Assembly (NCBI RefSeq): GCF_041296385.1
Contig: NC_091020.1
Coordinates: 30,212,001 to 30,276,000, forward strand
Source of the DNA: Aphelocoma coerulescens
Lineage: Eukaryota; Chordata; Aves; Passeriformes; Corvidae
Length of the DNA stretch: 64,000 bases
Direction: 5' to 3'
In this document: one piece after another, positions 36,601 to 47,600 of the stretch
How the letters are laid out: every line of letters starts with the position of its first letter
How positions within the stretch are numbered: the first letter of the stretch is position 1
Translations under genes and position numbers: made by a program
Notes under the pieces: model-generated
Seen by the model: the letters and a program-made list of their open reading frames with translations, nothing else
Databases searched by the model: none
Told to the model about the DNA's origin: nothing

Positions 36601-39600
36601 CTATCTTGATTTTCAAACCCACAGAGGCACCTAATCCTTAGTGAAAATCACAGCAGATAATTGTAAAATTGCTTTTCAAAGCCAGCTGTAAAGTCATCTC
36701 CATTTCTAGGTCCTTTGACAACTTTACTGGCACAAGTGTGCTTCCCTGTAATAGATATTTCTGTGTACTTGTGCGTTTGCAAGAAGATATTAGAGTCTGT
36801 TAGCAATTACAAGGATTTTTGCTGGAAAGAAAATTAAGTTTGCCTTGAGGTAATTCTTTTAAATCTGTGACTTCCTACAGACATTTGCAATTTTAAGGAC
36901 CTTGAATGACTGGATACATACAGTTATCTCAGACAAAGAAGGAAGCAGCTGTACTTACATTTGAAATCATGTGTGTTATGTGAACAGGCTTTATGTGGAC
37001 ACATACCATCATTTCCCATCAATGTGGTAAAGTTTATAGGCAAAACCACAATTTTAGATGAGTAATTACAATAATTATTCCTTTCAGTCCACTGCTAAGT
37101 CTCTGCTTTACAGACTCTTCTGTTTGTAATGTTTCTTTATGTGTGGCTGGCCCTTCTTAACTGGTACAGCTGAGCAGGAGCACCAGGTAAGAGTGATTTA
37201 CTGGCCTCTTTCTAGGTTCCTTTGTTCACCAGTCAGGGACCACTGCTCTCAGCAAGTCCTACTGTAGCATATTGCTGAGTCTGTAGGTACCTGAATTACT
37301 GCCAGCGGGCAGATGCTGATACTCTTGCACAGCTAATAAGCTGCCTGCAGCTTCAGCTCCAGCTAGGGCCTCAGGAACAGAAGCAGGATTTTGAAAGTGT
37401 GACTTTCTGTGTTTTCATTGCCAACGACTTCTGATCCTTTTAGATGCTTTGAGCACACCTAAGCCAAAAGCTCTCCAGATGTATATGGTGGGAGAGAGAG
37501 GTGCTGTCAAACAGGTGTTCTGGTGTTCTGTCAGGGAGACTTGAACTTTCTCTTGCTATCAAGATAGAGGTTCAGGATATTTCCAAGTTGTGCTGAGAAA
37601 ATAACAGCTTTCTGCAGGCCTACCTACCACTCCTGTTCACCCACTCATGGTATGTTCATACACTGTAATTTAGACATATCCCTAGTTCTAGAAAATCCTC
37701 ACGTTTAGGACTCCCAGTGGAAGTGTCTGCTTGCTCCAAAACCATCGTAGTTCTCATCAAAGTTCTTGATGTTCCTGCCTTGTTCAGTCAGATTTTTTCT
37801 CCACACAGCTGACACCTGTGGGGCTGCTCTGGGTTGCCCAACCCTTTCCTATAAATTGCTTGAGGGAATTCTGGAACTGAGGACTTGGTTTATCTACAAG
37901 GCTCACTGGAGACCTGGAGAAACTGAAGTATTCAAATACCTTTAAATGTCTAGGTTGAAGCCAGCTGCATTTCTTTTTATCCCAGCAAGAGGTTTTTTAA
38001 ATACCTTCCTGTAAGTAGTGTCACTTGTCACAATAAATAAATCACAACAATAAGCCTGGAAAGCATTTGAAATTTTAAGTCTTTAAGGGAAAGCTCACCT
38101 AAATTCTCCCTAAAATACAAAATCTAATGAGAATTCAGAAGAGTTTGTTAGTGCCAATGTGAGACGCCCACCCTGAATATGAAAAGAGATGCAATAGTAT
38201 GAATCCATTGAGGGATTAATTTCTGCTCAGTATCTGTGTTTGCAGGTAACCAACAGGCAGACTCCAGCTTCAGACTTGTTTGTCTGCCTGCCATCCCCAC
38301 AAAACAGCAGGCATTCTACCCCCACTAACCTAAAAACCTGAAAAACTCGGCTAAAAAGGCCCAATTTAAATTCTTTGCAGAATTTCCACAGTTCCTCGCT
38401 CCTTCCTACTGGAATCAATCATTTCTGCAGGAAAATCCATGAGAACAGAAAAATATTATGCTCAATATCAAAATCTCAACAGGTGCACAACATGCAAGTT
38501 AAACACATGCCCATTGGCTGAAAGTTCCCTAAATCCTCCTATCCAACTCCCTCAAGGTTTAAAGCAGGGGAAGGATGCACATGAGGCTCTAAGCCTGTAC
38601 TCTTACTGTAACATCAACTTCTGCAGTTAGAAGTCATCCAGATGGATAACTTCAAAATCATGCTGGATCCAAATTCTTCAGGACTTTGAACACTTGAATC
38701 ATTCTTTTTAAATAAGGCAGCAGCCACTTTCCACGGCAGCCAAAGTTTCCAATGATTGCAGTGTGTTACTCCAGATACCATGTACTCCACTAATCTCCTC
38801 AGGAGGTGGTGGAGGCACAGAAAACCCTGTAAGGCCAACCTCTGAAAGGAAAGGTTGCAGACTCTTGGGCAAACACAGATGATAAAAGCATTCCTGGCAG
38901 CTGTTGCTATCTAAGCATTCTGGAACAGTCAAGGACATCTTCAGAATGGCACAATATCATCTTCAGAAATCCACTCCCATTATCTATTTTTTTTTTTGTG
39001 CAGTGCTTGTTTTGCCCCTCAGCAACCTTGCATGACCCTCTTTAAAGGTAATGGATGTTAAACATACTCAGGCAAGAACAAAATGGAAATCAACTCCTTG
39101 CAAAACGTACATAAGCTTTGGGTGGACAGGCAAACCTGAATCCAGTAACATTTTTGGATAAACATCACTTTGATTTGCCCTTCCAGATGCAAACATGTAA
39201 CATAGAACCAAAACCACAATTGCTGACATGTTGGTGATGAACTGAACATATGCTAAAAACAGAAACAAAACCACACACAAAATCCAAATGCAAGGTCAAC
39301 AAAAATTTGAACAAAAATCTGAACCAATCTGAGATAACATAAGTCTGAGATCATGCCCCTACATTTCACAAAAGCCACAATGCTCAGACCAAACCCTCTT
39401 TGTCCCAAGGCCTGAATTTCACAATAAATTTTTATCCTTAGGTTACCTTTTCTTCTCAGGCCTAAATGAAGGAGCCTGGAGGTTTCATTCAGTGCTCTCT
39501 ACAAAACCTGTAAGCACTCAACCACTGACAAAAATACTTATGCCTTTTTAGTGTTATTGTCACTGTACCTGCTTTTAGGCATCCCCCTGCATGGCAGACA

Positions 39601-42600
39601 ACATACCAAAAAATGTGTTTAGAAAGGAGCTCCAGAAACACAGAGCCAGGGCTTTCTTAATAGCCAATGACACTGTTGCTGCTGATTAATCTGTGCCCTT
39701 TGATGTGATCTTTTTCCTTCAGCCAAGTTGATATGCAAGCTTAACTTTGTGGAGGAAATCAATCAAGTTCTGCTTACAATTCCAGCAGTGTAAACCTGAA
39801 GCCAGTTCACTGTTGTATTCCCAATGTTGCAGAAGCACAAAGACAGCACTTTATACCTACAGCACTGTGAAAGGTGATGCATATCTAGAATCAGACACTG
39901 GTAATCCTGAGAGATGACATTTTAGATAAGCACCAATGTCCCAATGGTGCATAAGGAAAAGAAATGCAAGGAAGTTTCAGGAAGAACCATTTGAATATCC
40001 TGTACATGCTGTAAATTCCAAATAAGAGGTGTTGAACTCTTCTACCACCTGCAAACTCTGACCAGTCAGAGTTGGTGAGTAAGGAGTTCTCTAACTACTG
40101 TAGTGAACAGCTTCCAGCTGCACATCAGTGGGAAAAATCTGACCTTTCCTTTCCCAAACTGACCCAAAAGATCTCATGTATCTAATACATAAATATGTGC
40201 ATAAACACACATCATTTAAGAACTGTGTTGTTGATTGTTCCTTGTCGTCTTTTCACGTAGAAAAGATTTTCAGAAACAAAAGGACAGAGAAGACCCAAAT
40301 TCTCACCTTCTTTTGGAAAACCTCTGCTGAAATATAACCATGGGAAAGTCCTTACTTACATCATGGGTTTTTGCATATCTTATTAACTATCCTGCACACT
40401 TAGCTTGTTGAAAATTCTTAATGTCATTTTGATGCTGTGAAACACATTAGCACCGGTATTTTCTCTGGATGGCTCCTTTAATCCTTTCCTAGTGGCCCTT
40501 CAGTTTTACTTTTTTTTAAAAAAAAGTTTACAGCTTATTCAGAAACATGCTGCTCTTTCAATCTCTTGCTGAACCTGCTGTTCTCTTTGTGATAACTATG
40601 TTATGTCTTGAGCTACATTAAGATGACTTGGAAACTGAGAAACAGGATTAAATCTTTGTTGTTAATCTTTATGACTGTAACAAAGCCTAATGGGAAATTG
40701 GAAGGGATTCAGAGAAGAGTGAAATTATTAAGATGCTTGGGTAGTACAAATCTAATTACCTTCAGAAGTGAGCAGCTCACTAACATGGGTGTAACCAGTG
40801 TTACCCAACCTACATGAATCCGAGGAATATGGGGTCAGACTTGCAGCAATGGGAGATCATTTTTTACTGTTAAAAAAACTGTAATATGATAAAATTATGA
40901 AAATTGTTTATACTAAATACCAGAAAGTATTTTAAAACTTTAAATCTGATATTATGAACAGATGATGTCACCTAGGAAATAGTTTGGAGATAGAAGTGGG
41001 CAGCTGCTGTCAACTGCCCACCCAGGCTGCAGCCTGTCCCTAAGGCACTCTCAAAGAAAGGCATGGCCCAAGCAGCTCCCAGACTTTGTGACCTGCTCTG
41101 CTGCACAGCTGGTATTCCACTGGCTGGAAATCAGCCCTCATGTTCACTGTAAGATGCTGCACATACTGGCTGCACCTGTGCAAGTTCTTGTTAATGCCTG
41201 TGGTAGCAGGATTGCCTGTAAACCCACAGAGCTGGGATTTTTCTACAGCTCCTAAAGAAAGCTGTGCTACACAACCCAGCAGAGTTTAAAGCTCAAACAT
41301 TTTACCCACCTTTGAAAATCTCAGCCAAAATGACTGGTTTGGTTTCCCCAAAACCAGCCCCTCTCACCAATGTGTGTAACAGCCAAGATTCATCAGGCCT
41401 TAAGCTACACCACTTCTCCATTCAGAACTGTTTAGGGGGAGGGAAGGAGCCTTAATTCTGGAGTGTGCTTTGCCTCTAATATAGCAGAACTCAGCTATCA
41501 AACGACACTGTGGCACTCCTTCATTACACATTGGAAGAAAGTTAAATTTCAACAAATGTGAGAGGAGGGAGGGATGGGCTCTCCCCCACTGAAACCCCTG
41601 TCACACTCTTGCATACCGTATTTTGCAATTGTTTTAAAACTATGCTGAGGATTATGGATAAGAATATTTTAGGCCAAATAAATAAATAGGACAGAGCAAT
41701 TTTGCAGTATCATTCTCCCTCCTGTCCTTTTTTTTTTTTTTTTGCTTTGAACAGCTAAGACCATTGCAGAGAATATTTGACTTGGCAGTTAATCACCAAG
41801 GCAAAAGGTCATGTACAAAATCTTAGCTTCCAAGAAACACTCAGTTTAGCAGTTGCCACTAATTGACACCAAGAAAAGATCAGACTCCAAGCACTCAAAC
41901 ACTCCATTTCTCCCTATCTGTCAGTAAGTTAATTGCTGCCTCTTTCTCCATCTCAGGAGAGGCACTGGCCACTGATGAAACCAGAGTGCCCAGCTTTTGA
42001 AGGGAGTCACACACATTAACCCAGTTTTGCAAGGGACCCTTCAAAGGCCGTTCTGTGGTGTTTCTTACAAAACACATTAAAATTGTGGTCTTTCTTTCCT
42101 GTCCCTTATTATAAGGCTAATCCAATTCTCACTAAATGCTACAACAGTTTTAATATTGGCTCCAGCAGGAGTGGGAACATGGAGTTATATTTAGCATCCA
42201 AAGATGATCTGTTGTTCACAAGGTCACGGAGCCTGGAGCCGAGGAGAAGCTGCCACTTCTTCAAATTACTCTCATGTGCCACGGATTATTGGAAAGAAGC
42301 TTCTGTTGTTTTTCAAAGAGCAGATATATTTAACCAGGTCCTTGGGAAAATCCTTCTGGTGCTAAAATTAGGATTCGATGAGCCTAGAAGACAAAAGTTT
42401 CTGTAACTCTGGGTAAAAGTACATGCAACGAGGTTGGTGTTCAGCCCAGTTCAGCAGAGTCCTTGTCTTTAGCCAACAGCACACTGCCATCGTGTGGCTC
42501 AGGCTCTCACCGGCAACTGGTGCAATACCGGGATGTTTTCACAGAGCTTGCCTAGTTTTGATTTCTACTATGCTAATAGTGTACCAACTTTATACTTTCA

Positions 42601-42849
42601 GGGTATTTATTGAAAGGTGGGGGTTTTTTTAAATGAAGCAATTAATGTGATTTCCTCTTCAGACTAGAAGAATTAAAAATTTTCAATGACATTATTCAAA
42701 ATGAACAATATGTTGTTTACTTTATTTTAATACTGGGCTATTTCTAATGTAGGCCACTGGCATCCTTCTATTTCCTTCAATTAAATGTCTGAGTTCTTTG
42801 AATAATTATGTTATTTTTTAAGTATGTGTCTTCATGCTCATAACTTCAG
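27621..42849. other. Intergenic region upstream of HSPA12A
   Basis: About 15 kb of mostly unique AT-rich DNA. No open frame here resembles a protein I know, and I recognise no tRNA, CR1 tail or LTR. A/C low-complexity tracts occur at about 31680-31735, and an 18-bp perfect palindrome at 36276-36293. Around 40680-40740 a short stretch faintly recalls old LINE 3' sequence, too weak to call. Short exons without long open frames could be missed by eye. Confidence 0.65.
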
Positions 42850-43225
42850 TGATCTGTTCAGTTGCTTCTCTAAATTGAGAAAGAACAAATGGCTTTCTAG
42901 TTATTCCCTCAATCCTCTGTCTTATAATATCTTGCCACTCCTCTCCCAATTTATATTTGTGCCTGGTTTTACTCCATCCTAAGTGAAGAACCCAGCATTT
43001 GGGCTTGTCTAATTTCATCCAGTTAATCATTGCCCAACACTCCAATTTATCAAGATCCATCTTAAAGGTGTCTTGTCCCTCAAGAGAGTCAAGAGCACCT
43101 CTGAATTTGGTATTAGCAAAAGTGCTCATATTGTATTACATTCCTACATCCAGATTGTTGATAGATATATTGAACAGAAATGGCCCTAAAACTGAGCTCT
43201 TAGGAGCACTGATGATATTCTGGTG
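42850..43225 (-). mobile_element. CR1 LINE reverse-transcriptase fragment, degraded
   Basis: On the minus strand, VLGPFLFNISINNLDV is followed in the same frame, after one stop, by MSTFANTKFRGALDSLEGQD, DLDKLECWAMINWMKLDKPK and CWVLHLGW. This is the order of the CR1 ORF2 reverse transcriptase (VLGPLLFNIFINDLD, FADDTKLGG, DLDRLE.WA...MKFN..KC..LHLG). The catalytic FADD box is reduced to FAN-T and a stop interrupts the frame, so it is inactive. Position 43225 is an approximate 5' limit. The 3' side loses similarity after about 42900. Confidence 0.85.
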
Positions 43226-44472
43226 TGGTATTTTTTAGGAATTTGACTTGGAGAGGGTAGGCTGTCACCAGTTGTCACTCATAGCTGTTACTGCACAGTG
43301 AACAAGCAACAGCTCACTTTAAAAGGCTGTCTTTATTTTTATTCACAGGGATTGCAGCAGCACCACCATTGGACACTCGGTTGTTATTATCAAATAAACA
43401 ACTTGCCTGGAGAAGATAGTATTCAAAGCTCACACCAGGTATTTGTTATCCATGGAAAAAGGGCTTCCTGACTCAATCACTGCCACAATTACATGACATC
43501 CTGGAATGTATTAACAAATATTTTTCTGATCTAAAATTAATAAAAAGTCAAATTTGCTTTCCTTCTGGCACTTCTATATTCAAACACGTAAAATTCATTT
43601 ACGTTCATACAATTATGTATACATAAACATATACATTTTCGTTACTTTTATATATTCAGTTTCCTTTTGTTGATAGTGCAGCCCTTCGCTGGGGTACCGG
43701 GAGGACAGATACACTGCAATATTCCACAGGCTGTTCAATACGTTATGCCATACACTGTGTTACATCACCTTCCGTTATGTTCCAGAAAACAGAGATTATA
43801 AAGAAGTCTTTCCCAGCCCCTCACCCAGCGCTGTTCTGTTCCCTGAGCGAGTGAAGGACGTGCCGCTGGACACAGCGATCCAGAGGAGGGCGTCCGGCAG
43901 CTTTGGAAAGTGACCGTGTCCCCGATGGCCAGCCCAGACCTGGCACAGATCCAGGGTGAACAGCCCGAAATCAGCAGCGGGAGCAGCACATCCCTGTAAG
44001 GGGAGGCAGGTGAGTGCAGGAAGCCAGGACAGTGCATTCCCTCCTCCTGGGCACTCCGAGTGCTCGCTGTTCCTCCGGGCTCCCTCCCGCATCCCTGCGC
44101 TCCCCGGCATCTGGGAGCTCTCCGACTGCCTGCACTCCCAGCCTTTCCCTGCTCTTCCTCGGACTTCTTCAAGCAAATGATCACACAACGCTTAGATTTC
44201 AAGAAGTGTTGCAGCGTGAGAGCTCTGGACTGAAAGGTGAAGATTTTAAACCTGGTCAGTTGTCTGAGCTGCTAAACACCAACTGCTCCTCAGAATTTTA
44301 GGCTGAACTCACTGAAAACCCATATTTAATATTGAACCTGAGCTAGTTCCTACCAGAAAAGAGTTCCCATATCCCTTTATGAAAAAGACTGTTCAAAACT
44401 GGATACTCAGCAGGTCAGACAGTCATTAAAAATATCTGTTTTGTAAATAGGTACCAGGAGAGACATCCCAAA
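43226..44472. other. Intergenic stretch with a GC-rich, promoter-like patch
   Basis: From about 43790 to 44180 the sequence is clearly more GC-rich and contains more CpG than its neighbours. It starts with a TATAAAG element (43797-43803), holds a 24-codon open frame with a good start context (43925-43999) and has a strong splice-donor sequence CAG|GTGAGT (intron side from 44010). Function is unknown and no family was recognised (see findings). Confidence 0.4.
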
Positions 44473-44474
44473 GA

Positions 44475-44605
44475 TGAGCTCAGGTGGTCAGAGCATGGTG
44501 CTGATAACACCAGGGTTGTGAGTTCAATCTCTGTAGGGACCATTCACTGAAGAGTATGATTTGATGATCCTTGTGGGTTGTTTCCAACTCAGAATATTTT
44601 CTGTA
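44475..44605 (+). mobile_element. tRNA-Ile-derived SINE with CR1-like tail (TguSINE1 type)
   Basis: The head GAGCTCAGGTGGTCAGAGCA...TGGTGCTGATAACACCAGGG...GTGAGTTCAATCTCTGTAGG is a tRNA-Ile relic. An A-box-like GCTCAGGTGGTCAG, a GAT anticodon-loop remnant and a B-box-like GAGTTCAATCTC are visible. The tail GATGATCCTTGTGGGTTGTT...TCCAACTCAGAATATTTTCT resembles the CR1 3' end, which is the arrangement of the SINE described from zebra finch. The tRNA part has diverged too far to be a functional tRNA gene. Confidence 0.78.
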
Positions 44606-47600
44606 AAATATTATGAAATTTAGGGACAGGAACCAACATAAAAAGCTTATCAGAGGATTTGGATGTCTGAATTCCAAAGGAAATACCTGCAAACTCTGTC
44701 CTCCCAAACACTTTGTGAGTCTTACTTTATCAATCCTATGCCTTGGGAAACCCTTAAGAATCATGAAGGAAGGAAATCCTGCCTCTGAATAAAGTTCTCT
44801 TTGAAGTTTAACATCTTTTCTACAGTTAAAGAATATTTTTAAGTGGGAGAAGCTAGATTTGTTTAAAAAGCTTCACTAACAGCTGGCAGGAGCCTTTTGC
44901 TTAAAACATCAAATATATTTCAAATCATTCAGTGATGAAAATAAAACGTAGAGGAATGGTATATCTAAGGAAAATTATAATGTAGATGAATGTTGCACTA
45001 TTTAAAGTTTGAAGCATTTTTAACATTATCAACTTCCGTGTAACTATATTATGCAGAAATAAATATTATAGGCATTTTTAACTTTTAAATTCTATTACTT
45101 TTCAGTGACTTGATTTGGTAAGGATTTTTATTAAGTGAAAGCTAGGATAGCTTTCATGTTCTGCTGCTGTATTACTGAAGTCAATGGGAGCTTTTTCATT
45201 GACTTGAGTAAAAATTGAACTTTACAGTTCCAGTGAGAGGGAGGGATCGTAGTTCATCTTGATGAAAGGTGGGTACTTTGAATTGCTAAACATAGTTTTT
45301 GATAACTTCTTGGCAAATTATTATCTTGAAGCACTTATCAAAAGAGTAGACAATATCATACTCTGCTGCCCTGAAAATATGCTCTTTTATCTTCTCAAGG
45401 TTTTTTAAACCTGAATTTCCTGTCTCGACCTGTGCACTCTTATGATACCTAGTTAAACAGTACAACCTTTTTATTTCTGTGATGTTTCATTCCACAGGAC
45501 CTGCATTTCAACACTGCACATGCTGGTGCTGTGTCTGCAGCACAGTTTGCAAAATGCTCTGGGTTCCTTTGAAATGAAATACATCCTGAATTTAAGATGG
45601 TCAGGCTGACCACTAACACATCAGAGAGCTGGCATAGTCAGTTATATCTGACCAATGAAAAATCCTCATTCTCTCCACAATATTCAGCAGGTCCTGCAAT
45701 TTTTCTCTCAACAGGAGACGAAATGTTAGGTTACAGAACCCTTAAAATTCCCTGCTGGATCTCACAGAATCCTCAAGTCCCACCCCACGGAGAATGCCAC
45801 TTTGCGGCAGTCTCTGCACATTCCCTGAAAGAGTTCAAATTCTTTACACCAATTGAACGCATTTCTGTCTCCTTTGAATGGCAGAGTGAATGGAGACACT
45901 TGAGAGTTCTTGGTCGCAGACATTCTAATTGATCCCTTGGCTGCAGTATACTGTAATTTGTATGGAAATATGCATTTCTCTCTGGAGGCTGTCCTGCAGT
46001 GGACTAAGCATAGCCATGTCACCTAACAAGAGCACTTTATGAACCATAATTTTCTCTGTTCAAATTATATCTCTCAACTTAGGACATGCATGAAGAACCT
46101 TTCCATATACACACACACACAGGAGAGAACCTGTCAAAACATGTAGCTTTGATAACATTGACTCAAAACCTGAATGCCTAACAAGAGCTCTCTATGAAAT
46201 AAATGGAGAAGAGGCTAAAAATCATGTTCTCTTAGGCTGAAGTGCTTTCCACACTATCTACAAGACAGCCTTAGCTATGGTGTCCGTAGTGCAAATCTCA
46301 TTAGGTAGGCTGGTAAGTTATGCACGCAGAAACAGACTTCTAAGGATTGCTCTGCAAAGAGGGGGAATTGGCAGCACACAGAGCACTTCCCTTCCCACTC
46401 CCCATGCTGTGGGATCTGGTGAATCCCCAGCTGTGCTCTAAAGCAGACCTGTCAAATCTCATGCACTGACTCACTCTTTTGTATCACACTGTGTCACCGC
46501 CGGCAGTGCACATTTCTACGCGGCGGTACCGCGGCTTCTCTCCCACTTTTGGATCCCACACATCAGATGCAGCTGGTCAGTGGGCTCGGGGGTTGTCTGA
46601 CCAGCTGCAATCTGATGTGAGGGTCAAGGAGCAGAAGAAAGGTCACAGTCCTGGCACTGCAGCTGGGGAATGTGCTCTTAAGCAGGACCCAGTGCTGACA
46701 GGAGCCCTGCCAGAAGGCATGCTCCCCTCTCAGGGCTGTGTGCTGCAGGATTCGGCTCCTTAATGACTGGACAGATGCTTATCACCAAACCTTACACTGA
46801 ATTCTGTGCCCCAGCACATGGAAACTCATGTCTGAAGACCAGAGACCTAAGAGGTTTGTTTCATAGGTTTACCTTTCCCATGAAATTTCTGCAGGAGACA
46901 CGATGAGACCTCAGAGATCTGGGTGATATTTCCACAACAAACCTTTTGTTGACCTTACCTTTACCCTTGTGCTATTACTGATCAGCTATTGGAGACATAG
47001 AAACAACAAGATGAATTCTGGTTTGGGTTTTTTTTTTTTATTTACAGAATAAAAGGGCAGTAAAGTAGTACTTATGGTGAAGGTAACAGTTGTGAACTGA
47101 TTTATGCCTACTTCTGAGTCTCTCTTGGTGGCAATCAAAAATTTCATAAATACATGTTTGTATACAGTTGCTTAAAATGAAAAAGGCAAGTTTTTCATTC
47201 CTGAGATTTTAAATGTCATCCACCCAAAAAAAGGACTGTTAACATTTTAGCTGCCCTCAGTAGAGGAGGCCAGTGACTGACATATTAAAAGCCTCAAGGC
47301 TGTAGTTATTTACAAACTTTGGTTTTCTAGATTCTTCCACATGTTTAATTCTGCTCCTTACCATGAATCTTCCCACTGTATTTCATTGAATGGCATTTTA
47401 ACAATAATTTTATTTATTGCTAACATTTCTTTTTCTGGCCTGATTTTTCATCACCTTCAGTACTATGCCAAGGAAGAACAAGACCTGGGAAATACCTTTA
47501 TGCAGAAAACTTCCATTTGGTCTTGTGTACCATTTATTCCACGCTGATGGATGCAGCAGGTTTTCACTGATGCACATGACCCTCTGTGGTATTTCCATAA

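Noticed and set aside
40600..40830. Possible ancient LINE 3' remnant
   Set aside because: Only a short phrase (GGAAGGGATTCAGAGAAGAG) recalls CR1 sequence, which is too little to support a call.
43349..43438. Exon-like segment between TTTATTTTTATTCACAG and CAG|GTATTT with an open frame
   Set aside because: Splice-like signals of this strength occur often by chance. The 30-residue translation is not recognisable and no partner exon joins it convincingly.
44475..44545. Functional tRNA-Ile gene
   Set aside because: The acceptor stem and arms have diverged and a CR1-like tail follows, so it is a SINE head rather than a working tRNA gene.
45597..45932. A 111-codon plus-strand open frame
   Set aside because: No recognisable domain or splice context. 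Intergenic frames of this length are expected in 36 kb.
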